From NCBI GenBank assembly GCA_002794785.1, contig NBBA01000001.1, positions 4,464,001 through 4,528,000 of the forward strand: a stretch of DNA of 64,000 nucleotides, read 5' to 3'. Source of the stretch: Coniferiporia sulphurascens (taxonomy: Eukaryota > Basidiomycota > Agaricomycetes > Hymenochaetales > Hymenochaetaceae). A program made the position numbers and the translations under genes. Shown here piece by piece: positions 11,951-22,558 of this stretch. The notes beneath the pieces were generated by a model. That model did not search any database and was not told where the DNA came from. It saw only the letters and a list, made by a program, of their open reading frames with translations. How positions within the stretch are numbered: the first letter of the stretch is position 1; every line of letters starts with the position of its first letter.

Positions 11951-13292
11951 CATCATCAATGCATCATCCCGAGTCATCCGAGTCTCAGCCATCAAGCAGG
12001 CTGCAACAACCCAATATTAACCTCCGACAAGTCATACCCTATTCAAAGTCCACACAAGTCAAAGTCCGAATTCCGAAGCTGCGCAAAACAAAACAAGAAA
12101 CAAGAAACAAAACAAAACAAAAAGGAAGTCCTGGGAGTCCAAACCATAGTCCAGCCGAGACACACTAGTACTGACTGGCACACACACACTCTCTCTCAGG
12201 CCATACAGTATACAGTACGCATGTGTCTACGACACGAGCGAGTCAGAGTCACGCCCATCAACCATCAACTACTAGTAGGACTCCGAGCCGGAGGACAGCC
12301 AACTCGGACTCGGATTCACTGGCACCCGGGCCGGCAAATACTAATGTCAAGATAGCGCAGCCGCAGCCGCAGCCCCAGTCTAACTTACTGTAAAACACAC
12401 AAACACAACAAACACAACAAATAACCCGAACTAATCCTAATCGTATAACACTCAGGCTGACATTGACATTACAGTAACTACATGTAGTCTAGTCTTGTCG
12501 ACGTCGTGTTTTCCCCTTCCCCTTCCCCTTAACTCGAAGCTCCCCCCAGTACTAGTGGCATGAAATCACAAATACGAACCTCGAACCGAACCGAATCGAA
12601 TCGAATCATGTCAAGTTCAAGTCGACTGTGAGTGCCGTCATGATGACACGGCGACACGATGCAGTAGTACAATACAATACAACACGACACGATACAACAC
12701 AATACAGCACGACACGAATCGAAAGATCCATTAGTACTAGTACTCGTATTGACAGCAGCCTGAGGCGCGTACTACCGTGACAGTAGTAGTAGTACTACAA
12801 TATCCCAAGTCCGAGACCTTGACCTTGACTTCTGACTTCTGACTTTTATTTTCGACTTACGCCCCTCAGACTCGACTCAAAACTAAGACTCAAACTCAAA
12901 CTCGGACTCGGGATACTTACGCCCAAGTACTCCTTCGACAATTAGTCACTGTAATATACCAATATACACGTACATGTACATTTACACGTCCGCACTCGCA
13001 CCCCACATCCCGCATCCACATCCTGCATAATCAGCCAACAACAACAACATTAATATTCAACCAGCCAGCCAGGATTCAACATCCAACGCCCGACATCCAA
13101 CTTCCACCACTCAAAAGCAAAAAAAGCAAAAAAAAAAAAAAACAATGAACACTCGTACAAAAAAAGAACCACCCCCCTTCCCACCCTAAATCGTCCATCG
13201 TCTAAAAAAAGTTTGCACATATTGTACATGTCCAAAAGAAAAAAATAATACACATTTGCACACTTGTGTACATGTACATTGCATCGTACCAG

Positions 13293-13354
13293 CTTACAGC
13301 TTACAGTTTACAGTCAATTTACAGTTTACGATTTACAGTTAACAATTTACAGGT
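13293..13354 (+). repeat. Imperfect TTACAG tandem array
   Basis: About eight copies of TTACAG or a close variant with spacers of 0-6 nt (TTACAGC, TTACAGTT, TTTACGA). It is noncoding and looks like a slippage-derived minisatellite. Confidence 0.8.
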
Positions 13355-14364
13355 TACTTGTTGAATGGCCCTTCGTCCATTGACCATCGGTAGTCGGTAC
13401 GTCGCTTGCCGCTATCACCATTGTCAAAAACCAAGAAACACACCGGGAGAAAGGGGAAGGGGAAGGAGAAAGGGGGAAGAGAAAACAAGCACAAGCACAA
13501 GGGGAGGGGTCGAGGATCAAAACGCTCGGACGACGGGAAGAAGAAAGACAAAAAAAGAGAGGACAAATGATACAGTGGTTGTCAACGATCGGCGGTGTTG
13601 TCAGTAGAAGTATACCTACGCAAAGCGATTGTAGTCTGGCTCGGTTCACAACAAGGGAAGGGGAGGGGCGGGCTATAAAAACACGAAGGACAAAAAAGAG
13701 TGACGCAGGGCTGGGACTGACAACTCGCACGCGCAATAGCAGAGTGGGCGGGACGGGGCGGGGGGGGAACAGGGACGGACGCAGACAAAAAAAAATTTCG
13801 TCGGGAGTTAGGCGTTGGTGCGAATATAAACGAGTATCGTACATGGCTTGGGGCTGAGGGTATTGAGAATATACAGCGCAAAAAAAAAAGATGCGCAGTT
13901 GTGCATGCGTTTGTCGATGTCGAATGACGGTGTCGACAGGAACTTGGAACTTGAGCTTGATGGGCGCAAACAAAAACAAAAAGAGACGTATCGGGAACTG
14001 GACTGGATGGAGAGGGGAGAGGTGGGGAGCGAGGATCGAGGATCGAGAATTCAACAGACGAAAGGAATCAAAGGAAAGAGGGCGGAGCATATGAAACAAC
14101 AACAAGAAGGCGATCAAAAAACCGTCCGGGTAGATAAAAACCAAAAGTTAATAACATACTGTTAACAACGGAGGGAGTTGGACTCCTTCCAAAGGTGCGA
14201 GATTCGGAGAATAAAAGATGACAATGAATAGCGAGCGACGGAAAAAATAACAGGTCGTGAAGGTCGTTAAAAATGTTCATTTCGTAAGTCGTAAAAGCGC
14301 GTTGGGCGCGGGGGCGCGAGGTCGTAAGGCCAGCCAGGGAAAGAGGATATCCTAGACCCTAGGC

Positions 14365-16082
14365 CTAGACGGTAGCTACGCCCCCATCGTGCGGAGCGGA
14401 ATAATTCCTGTGTACACGCATATGCTGACAAAGATTATCGTGTCTGCTAAACTCCTTTCCACAACCGGATTGCGGACACTTGTGAGCTAAACGACGGTGG
14501 CCAAAACAAAACAGCAGTCAGCGGCCGCACCAATCACTACCGGAACAAGATAGTGCTCACGTTTCTCGTTCGTGTGTATACTCCGTATATGTCTCTTCAA
14601 GTGCTCCCCGCGCGCAAAACATTTCCCACAGCCAGGCACGCGACACATATACCCGCGCGTGCGGCGCGCCGCACCGTCAGACGACAGTACGACACCAGGA
14701 TGCGTCGGCACGCGGCGTCCGCGCGACTTCTTCGTCAAGTTTGGTACGGGTACAGGTGCGGGCGCGGCCGGCCTTTGTGCACGTGACGACTGCTGGCGCG
14801 GCGAACTGCGCTGCGCGTGCGTGTGCCCATGGGCGCCGAAGGACGAGCCGACGACAGGCGTCGTCAGCGCGGATACGCGTGCAGCCTGTGACGGCACGAC
14901 GAATTGTCTTGAGTGACGGCCGGTGCGCCCAGCGTCGAGATAATCGCTATCTTCATCGTCCGAGCGCTCTTCCTCGCCACTATCGCCCTCATCTTGTTCA
15001 TGATCGCGGTAGTACGCCATCTCGGCATCGTCATGCTCAGGCAGCTCAACATCTCCCTCCGCATCTGCATCTGCGTCGGCATTTACCGCACCGAAGGCCC
15101 CACTGGTGTAGCGCTGCGGCGGCGGCGGGAAGGATGACGTGGCCGGGCCGGCACTAGCGCCAGATGCCGAGATTCGCGATCCGACGGCGGGAAGCTGCGG
15201 GGGGGAGCCGCTGACAAAGCGTGGGTCACAACCGCCCTGGCCGCTGCCGGCCGCAGACCCCGCGGGCGAGGCGATGTGGGCGCCTGCGACAAGTTGGCCC
15301 TGCTGGGTGTATGCTGCTGACGCAGAGTCCGCGCCGGCGCCGATGGGTATGGACCGGGGTACGGAGGCCGGCGAGGAATAGTACGTCGCCCCGTCGAGGA
15401 AGGGCGACTCGGGCGAGGACGTGTATGCGTACCCGTGCGGCGCGGCAGGGTGTTCAGGCGACGAAACACCCATGTATGCGTATGAACCACCCATGTCAGA
15501 GGCGTCGGGGGCGTAGTACTCTTGTTTGAGGTGACCGCTGATGAAGGGCAGGTCCGCGCTCGGGAACATGTATGGCGAGGCGACGGAGATGCCCTCTCTG
15601 TCTGTCGAAGTGATCTCAATGGGATGGTGCTTACGCTCATTCAAAGATGTGTGCCCCGACGGGTCGTAGACCTCGCCTCCGTAACCCGAGCCTGCGACGC
15701 CGAACGAAAGCGGATACGAGTAGTCGAATTCGGCCATGGTGTCAAAGTCGACGTCAAGTGGGTTCTCGAAGGGAGAGCGAGAGTCGTCGCTGCTGGTCGC
15801 GGAGCCGGGGCTGGTGGCAAGGATGCCCGCGATGTGGTGCGGGGCGAGCTTGGTGTAGATAGAGGGCTGGTGAGGGTGGTGAGCCGGAATCGGAATCGGG
15901 TGTGTGCGCGAGAGAGAGGAGAGGGAAGTGCGGAATAGACGAGGGGATGAGATGGGAGATACGGGAGAGAGCATAAGCGGGGAGGTCGGTGGACTGGGCA
16001 GCGAGGAAGAGTGAAGACGCTCGTCTGGGGAACGGAAGGCAGAAGAAGGGAGATGAGGGGAGAGCAGAAGGGTGCGATCCAT
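14365..16082 (-). CDS. C2H2 zinc-finger transcription factor, Msn2/4-like finger pair
   Basis: Two exons, 14561-16082 and 14365-14486 (intron 14487-14560), give 547 aa. Most of the protein is Ser/Pro/Gly/Tyr-rich and disordered, with an acidic stretch (DADADAEGDVELPEHDD, then a run ending DEDSDYLDAG). The DNA-binding part is at the C-terminus. Finger 1 is CRVPGCGKCFARGEHLKRH with the IRSIHTNEK linker. The intron falls in the linker, and exon 2 supplies PHKCPQSGCGKEFSRH, DNLCQHMRVH and the stop. The EHLKRHIRSIH and SRHDNLCQH blocks resemble Msn2/Msn4 fingers, which bind stress-response elements (AGGGG); target specificity here is inference. Without exon 2 the second finger is lost. The gene is divergent from the membrane-protein gene at 19293. 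Confidence 0.88.
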
Positions 16083-17998
16083 TTCAAAGGGGGTTTGTCA
16101 GGACTGAGTGCTGTGTGTGGCTGGAGTCGAGGACTAAACTGTCACGGCCTGCGGAACCAGGAACGGAACGGGAAAGGGCCAGTGAGAAAGGAAAGAGAGA
16201 CAAAGGATGCAGAGCAGAGAGGGAGGCGCGTCATCGATTCGGAGGTGGAGGACGCCCAAATTAGGGCCGGGTGGGGAATGAGCCAAACATAGGGCGGTGT
16301 CGGGGATATGTCAGCGGGCGGAGAGGAAAGTAAAACATTGGACGCACGGAGGGCGGGGCCTGTGCTGTTACGGAGAGGAGTCAAGGAAAGTCGTAAACGC
16401 TCATAGAGAATGGGCGGGCACACAAGGAGTGTATGTGTTACTTGGGGGAGGGAGGAGTCGGATAAGCGATTGGGAGTCGAGAGGGGAGGGTACTTACAGC
16501 AATAAGGCGAGTCGTAGATGATCGTAAGAGAGGTCGTTAGAGACGGCAGAGGGTGGTTGCGCTGGCAATCGGGGGATGGGGAGAGCTGTCGAGCGCAGGC
16601 GGGTGAGACAGACTTGCAGCCACCAGGGTCCACTGCCTATCTGGGCCGTGTCAAGGAAGGTGCCACTGTCCGCCGGTCTATCACAGAAGTCGACTCCAAG
16701 CCCGATCCGGCCAGCTTATCGTCCCTCGCCCTATTCCCGTCCGTCTCTCGCTATCACCCATCGCCGGTCCCAGCGCTAGATCCGCCCAGCTTTATTTCCT
16801 CGACAGTCCATTAATTAATCGACGCTTCATCTCCACCACACGCGACCCCCCGAGAAGCCCACCCGCGCTGAGTAACACCGGTCGCCTGACTCACCCCGTC
16901 GATCTCTTCCCCCCGGACATCGATAAGTTCTCTTGTGCCACCTTATCTGCACCCTGTACCATGCGATCCATTCAATGCACATCTCTACACAGCTTCCCGT
17001 ATTAACCCATGCCGTACTCTACACTCCCTTTCCGGAACACGTCCCCCCGTCTCGATGCATCCATATCACACGCTCGCAGCGCCGCCATCACGTCCATTCA
17101 CTGACACTCTGATACGATCATCCTCATCAATGCTGTGTGGATAATCTCGCGCGCTAATGTGGGGAGGGCTCCGAGTCGCTCGACCGGTCTCTATTAGATC
17201 TCGCTGGGCGCCGTGCTGCCTACCCCGGAGCGGCCAACGCCGCCCTCCCTTTACGCAACTCCCCAAGTCCCGCCCGCTACAGTACATTCACGTGCGCCGT
17301 TGCGCGGCATCACCCGAAATCGAAGTCGACCAAAAGTACAACGTCGCCCCGTCCCTCGGAAGGCCTGCCCGTTCTCGTTCTCCAGTACCATGGCACCCCG
17401 AATCCCGGATCCCGAGTCCGAGTCCGAGTCCGGCTTAACGTAACGTCGCGCGAGCTTCCTCAATATTACGATATTACGATATTGCGATATTAATACCAGA
17501 ACGGACGGAAGTTGCGCCGCCGTCGTCGTCACCAGCCCCGGACTAGACAGCGACCGCGGCCGCGACGACCCCGGCGTCACCGTATAGGCTATCAATTCCA
17601 TTAATACATTATCAACGCCAATTAGTATCGGCCCTGGTTAACATTGCTATTGCACCCGTACACAGACATCTATTCTGTACCTCGGCGCCTCTGCTTCGGT
17701 GCCTCGACGACGGACTCCTCAACGACGAGTACGTCTGGATACGGGGGAACTGGTAGAAGCTATTACCTGACCGTTGACATCAATATCAATATTAATATTA
17801 GTGTCGATTCGGACTGGTGGACCCCTCGACCCGACCTCGACACTGGTACTAACTAACACTCCGACGTCGTGCATTTGGGTGTGAGCGGGGTAGATACGCA
17901 GACACAAGACACGGCGAAAGTAAAAGTAAAAGCAAAAGACGAGCCTCGAAACAAGCACAAGAGAAAATTCCTTTCAAGAATTTTAAAAGCTCGCTCGA

Positions 17999-18033
17999 GA
18001 GTTCAAGAGTCCAAGAGTTCAAGAGTCCAAGAA
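17999..18033 (+). repeat. GAGTTCAAGAGTCCAA tandem repeat
   Basis: About two copies of a 16-nt unit, itself made of two 8-nt half-units (GTTCAAGA, GTCCAAGA). Noncoding. Confidence 0.75.
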
Positions 18034-18848
18034 ACCGCAGGAGCTCCGAGTCTAGGTCTCATACCGAGTAACTAGAACTAGAACTAGTCCTCCCCCCCCC
18101 TAGTCCTACCCAGGCTAACCGCGCCATATTGTATTAACGTTGATTAGCGAGTTTACTGTATCAGTTGCGAGCACCGGTACTGGTACTGATACTGCTACTC
18201 GTATTCGTGTTCGTATTCGTACTATATCGAAAGTCAAAGACGAAGCTAATAAAGCCACAGCTGCAGTGCACTGGTAGACCATATGCATCCAGGCACCAAC
18301 GCAACGCAGCCCTCGTCCGGGCCGCCGTGAGAAGTCGGCCCGACTCGAGAGCGTAACGTACGTACGTACTCCGAACGTTAATATTAATACCCCATGTCCT
18401 GCAATTGATCTCGCACTCGAACACAGGAAGAGGAGGATAGGAGGATCAGCGCTACCTTTGTTCCTTGCTTTGCTTTGCGGCCCTGAACCACTGGCAGCCT
18501 GAGGCTGTACAGTGCACACGGTGCGCCTCGGTTATGCGCTTGTGCGTGCGTGCGTTCCGTTCCCCCGTAACTTTAACTTGTAACTTGTAGGTATAGGACT
18601 AGATGGGGGGTGAGCTGGAGTCGGGAGTCGGGAATCGGGTATAGTATATTAGTATAGTATAGTGCAGCGTAGTATAGTGTATCATAATATGGTGTACAAC
18701 GTACGGGATTCCACTCTATCATGTCCACCCATTAATACCGGTATGCTTTTGCCAGCAGAGTGGTGTACCGACAGATTAATATCGACGTTCAATATTCGAT
18801 ATCCGACATACAGTACGTACAAACGCAGCGTATACCGGGTTCCACAGT

Positions 18849-18872
18849 ACCCGACCGACCGACCGACCGACT
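18849..18872 (+). repeat. (CCGA)n microsatellite
   Basis: About five uninterrupted CCGA units in the divergent spacer upstream of the membrane-protein gene. Confidence 0.85.
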
Positions 18873-18979
18873 TGCAACCGTACATGTGTGAGCTGGACGA
18901 ACGAGGATCAAGAGGATCGTCGGTCAGACCGAACGTGAATGTCAGCCAGTCTGAGCGGGCGGCGGCGGCGCCCCGCCAG

Positions 18980-19021
18980 CACACCAGCTCCAGTTCCAGC
19001 TCCAGTTCCAGCACCAGCACC
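18980..19021 (+). repeat. CCAGCTCCAGTT tandem array
   Basis: A short imperfect array of CCAGCT and CCAGTT units 270 nt upstream of the ATG at 19293. It continues in frame with that ORF but lies before the chosen start. Confidence 0.75.
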
Positions 19022-19292
19022 ATCCTCTTCCCAATACCAAATTCCCCAAACTCTCCCCCTCAGACAGAGCGCGCAGGCCCGTCTCGTCTCGTCCCGTTTC
19101 GTCCCTTGGCCCAACCCGTCCCCCAAATCCCAAACTCTTTCATCGCTGGCCGTTAAGAGAAAAAGCGCGCAGGTCGCCCTTTGCATCCCCCCTACAACCC
19201 TCGCCCTCGCCCTCGCCTCGCCCTCGACTGTCCGCCTTCAAGTCGCCACGTACAGCAGACCATATTCGTACGCACCGCACCGCACCGTGACG

Positions 19293-20276
19293 ATGTCTTC
19301 CGACCAATCGAGCAGCACAGGGCGGGCAGGGGGAAGCGCAGGAGCAGAAGCAGGAGCGGGACACACGCGCAAGACCGCGCACACCGGCGCGCGTAATACC
19401 ACGGACGCCGTGCACACAACCACCAGAACCAGAACCAGTAGCGATCTGCAGTCCGACTCGGAGACCGACGCGTTCCCGGCGGGGAAAAACGACCGGAACC
19501 AAGCGCTATATCAGGATAAAGATCTGCACGCTGTATCGAGCTCGTCGTCGTCGTCGGACCCCGTCCCGCATAACACCTGGATTACGTCTACGACGGTGGA
19601 GCCTGCAGGGTCAGTTACGACTGAGCCTTTCCCTACGTTCTGGAGTGCTGCTGCAGACGCAGCTGTGCCCACGTCCTCCTCCTCTGCTGTTACTTCCAGC
19701 CTCGGCGCCGTCCCGAGCGCCGCGAGCGACGCATCGACCTTGGCGCAGGCCGCCAGCCTCGGCGGGGCCGGGTCGTCCGGCGAAGTGCGCGCTGCCGTAG
19801 GCCTCACTGCAGGGCTGGTCCTCGCCGTCCCCATTGCACTCCTCGCCGCAGCCGCGTATATGCGCTATCTGCCCAGTATATGCTGTACACGTAGACGAAA
19901 GGTGCCGCCAGCAGGCCAAGAAAATGACTTTCGTAGGAAGAAGAGCCGGGGAGCGCGGGTGCGGGCGTGGCGGCGCAATCGCGATCGCGACCTTGAGGAC
20001 GCGCCGGCATCTCCCAACTCGCAGTATTCACGTTATGACGATGACGATGGTATTAATGAAGATGGCGATGAACAGTGGGAGGAAATCGACGTCCGGGATC
20101 CGAGGAGTGGGCATATGGAGAAGGACGATGGAGAGTGGCTGGAGTCGTGGCGTCGGGGAAAGGAGAGGGCACTAGGGAGTCTGCGTAGGGCGCGTGGGCC
20201 GCTGCAGCTGGACCCTGTGCTTCCTTTGCCACCTATCAGCCTGGAGAAGAGCGAATCGGATTTGGCGCAGACGTAG
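19293..20276 (+). CDS. Hypothetical single-span membrane protein
   Basis: Intronless frame of 327 aa, starting at the ATG of MSSDQSSSTG. The frame stays open upstream to 18939, but that part is Pro/Ser-rich and lies in repeats, so the later ATG is preferred. The N-terminal half is Ser/Thr/Ala-rich, looks like an O-glycosylated stalk, and lacks a signal peptide. One membrane span (AAVGLTAGLVLAVPIALLAA, near residues 167-188) is followed at once by YMRYLPSICCTRRRK, whose basic residues suggest a cytosolic C-terminus. The tail is charged, with an Asp run (YDDDDGINEDGDEQWEE). The architecture resembles fungal mid2-like or other Ser/Thr-rich single-span proteins; no family is assigned. The stop is 113 nt from the stop of the convergent gene. 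Confidence 0.65.
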   Translation: MSSDQSSSTGRAGGSAGAEAGAGHTRKTAHTGARNTTDAVHTTTRTRTSSDLQSDSETDAFPAGKNDRNQALYQDKDLHAVSSSSSSSDPVPHNTWITSTTVEPAGSVTTEPFPTFWSAAADAAVPTSSSSAVTSSLGAVPSAASDASTLAQAASLGGAGSSGEVRAAVGLTAGLVLAVPIALLAAAAYMRYLPSICCTRRRKVPPAGQENDFRRKKSRGARVRAWRRNRDRDLEDAPASPNSQYSRYDDDDGINEDGDEQWEEIDVRDPRSGHMEKDDGEWLESWRRGKERALGSLRRARGPLQLDPVLPLPPISLEKSESDLAQT

Positions 20277-20389
20277 ACGTAGAGTATCGCTGGCTCGGCG
20301 CGGAAATTAAGTGCGTGTGTACGTACGTAGTTGAATATCAGGCGCGGCCGTAATCGTTGACGTTATGCGTTACTTATTTGCGGCAAGGT

Positions 20390-21038
20390 TTATAATGACG
20401 GTGACAATGGCGGGAGAAGGACGCCCTCGATCTGCAGGTCGTAGATAGTGATTCTGCCGAAGAAGTCCGAGCTCTCGTCGAAGGTGAGTCTGAGCTGCTG
20501 GACTGGGGTCGTTTCTGGAAGCGCAAAAGTCTGCTTGCGGTTGGCGTCTTCTGGGTAAATCGTAGTTAGATGTACTGGTGCCGTCGCGTTCCCGCTTATG
20601 GCTGCGCCGTCCGTGAGCGCAGGGGTGACGCCGAGCGAGCACCGCTTGCCGGCGAACCCGCCTTGAAACGTCAGATGGACGACTCGGGGGGTGACGGGTG
20701 CGTCGAAGGTGATGTGTATAAACTGTGGGAGACCCTTTGTCCGTTCGAACGATGGCACGTCCATGTCAGTTATCTGGCCCCTCGGAGAACGAGTCACTAG
20801 TGCTGAGATCAGGACGCACCTGCTGAGACGTCCAGCACGTCTCTGGACTGCCATCCGTGAGGTGCTTCTTCGCCACGGACTTGTCCAGCGTAGAGCTCAC
20901 CCTGGGTAGATAGGTGCAGGTGGTGAAGGGATATGAAGAGAAAAAAATGGTGAGATGGTAGGGGGTACGTTTTGGAAATGCTAGAACTCACCTTATGCGT
21001 GTAGCACTGTTGATGAGCGGTTTGAGTTCCGGGTCCAT
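20390..21038 (-). CDS. NR2C2AP: NR2C2AP (TRA16)-like galactose-binding-fold protein
   Basis: Three exons on the minus strand, 20992-21038, 20820-20901 and 20390-20734, give 157 aa; the human protein is about 139 aa. The N-terminus (MDPELKPLINSATRIRVSST) leads into the family block DGSPETCW, then PQFIHITFDAPV, LTFQGGFAGKRC, TTIYPEDANRKQTF and the diagnostic DFFGRITIYDLQIEG. The human homologue is named for association with the nuclear receptor TR4, which fungi lack, so its role here is unknown; the fold is a small F5/8-type beta-sandwich. The intron 20735-20819 acceptor reads AAAG; the more upstream CCAG acceptor would lead into a stop. Confidence 0.88.
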
Positions 21039-22558
21039 TGCTGCGTTGCACCTGTGCTGCTTGCGAGAACCTGGAGGTGACTAGATCCGGCCTTGCGTAT
21101 ATGCTGGTGCTGAACGTTGCTAGAAATTACGGCCTTGTTGATGTTTAACGTGAATATTTGCATTTGTTTATTTGTTTGTTTACGTAGACAAATATGGTTC
21201 CCGCGGTCTTTTTGCACTATCGTCATGCACACTTATATTGCAACAACTCCAAGTCCTTCAAAAGTCCAGACAACCTGGTTTCTGGGCGCTCGCATCCACC
21301 CGATCTAAGCACTCTTATCATCGCCCTATGTGAACGGAAATTTCGTGCCCCCTCGAGATATTGAAACGTCGGAACGCTAACACATTGTAACTGGCAAGCT
21401 GCAGTCGGGTGAATAGTGATGAAGCAGACAAGTCACCTTCAAACGACGGCATTTTAGGAGACCATTCTACTTTCACCGTTTGATCTACGAAGTGATTTGC
21501 ACTGATCCTACTTGACATCGCACTCAGGCTGAAATTTCGAGCGCTGGAAATATGGCCTCGGCTGAACACACTAACACTGGTATCATGCTGTATACTCTGG
21601 TAATCTCAGGGTGATTAATATCCTATTGGTACTACTCAAATATTGAATTACGAAAGGTGTATAACGATTTCAAACGAACTTGAAACCGTAAGGCGCTTGT
21701 CTTACTCCTATTTGCGTTTCTGGTTCTCCCTATCAATACATCGCGACAACTCTAATTTACCGACGCGGAGAATACCGGCAGTCGTGCAAATTTGCACTCG
21801 TGAAGTAAAATATATTTATCTCCCTGGACACCGTCGTATACGGTCTTGGCTCTTGAGGACGGGCGTAGAATGCTCCGCGAAGACTCACAGGTCAAGACGC
21901 TGGGTGAACGGTGAAGTCGATACACGAATAGTGTCTTGTACCACCTATGGGACTGCGTATATTCTTGTGCGCGCCCATAGGCGGAATGTTACCGGTTTTC
22001 GAAAGCTACTGTATTGGACAGAAGGTGGCCGGGGTGGATGCTAAGGTGTGATACAGAACAGACTCGGAGAGAGATGGGCAGATGCGTGGCTGGTGTTGTT
22101 TCTTCTTGTGAATCGAGTCTGGCGCCGCCTCGCTGACGACACAAAGATATGATCGTGGTAGCGTAGAGACAATGGCAGCGAATGCTGGAAGCAAAAGAGG
22201 GAGGTGGTCGCCCGAACCGTCCGTCGCCAGCTCAGTGGAAGTTGAGTACATAATCAAGTAATAATAATACGCGCCTGGTCAGCAATACCAGCAAACCGCG
22301 ACCACGCCTCTCCTGCACCGACATACAAACTTGCAACCAGGCTCGGAACAGCGTCCGCAATACGGAAAATACACAAACCACTCACTCGAGCAGCGAAAGC
22401 AAACACACCCGTAGGCAGACACACCCGCCAACATTCGTCTGCTCTTTCGTTTGCTCTGCTGTGCCCCTGCCGTCCCCGACAACGAGCACGAGCACCCGCA
22501 CCGCGCTCTTGCTCGACCCCGCAAACGGCACTCTCCTCTGCATCTAGCCACCGCGCCC
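21039..22558. other. Divergent spacer, no gene seen
   Basis: Separates the minus-strand NR2C2AP gene from the plus-strand taxilin gene. Small open frames (for example 21643-22044 and 21318-21569) have no recognisable domain. The last 100 nt before 22559 are rich in C and G with CT-rich patches, as in fungal promoters lacking a clear TATA box. Confidence 0.55.

Larger units (their letters stand above)
10749..14364. other. 3.6 kb gene-free block of short iterated words
   Basis: No open frame here has coding character. The sequence is made of short words repeated with small changes: ACTCGGACT/GACTCAGA (about 11670-11850), AACAAAACAAAAC (12090-12120), CAATACAACACGACACG (12670-12716), TTACAG (13293-13354), TGTACATGTACAT (12972 and 13270), poly-A (about 13120-13142) and GGGGAAGGGGAAGG (13446-13470). 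A 25-nt element occurs twice (11498 and 11926). The 3' end is the downstream region of the minus-strand zinc-finger gene. The long minus-strand frame at 13347-14144 translates to low-complexity Pro/Ser/Phe sequence and is not believed. Confidence 0.6.
16083..19292. other. 3.2 kb divergent spacer with many short tandem words
   Basis: Upstream region shared by the minus-strand zinc-finger gene and the plus-strand membrane protein. No coding signal was found. It carries local tandem words: TTACGATATTACGATATTGCGATATT (about 17463-17490), GAGTCCGAGTCC (about 17410-17430), GAGTTCAAGAGTCCAA (about 17999-18033), GTACTGGTACTGATACTG (about 18176-18196), TATAGTATAGTG (about 18645-18675), CCGA (18849-18872) and CCAGCTCCAGTT (18980-19021). 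Confidence 0.55.

Noticed and set aside
13347..14144. 265-codon minus-strand open frame
   Set aside because: The translation is low-complexity Pro/Ser/Phe/Leu from a purine/pyrimidine-skewed 3' region; no domain, and it overlaps simple repeats.
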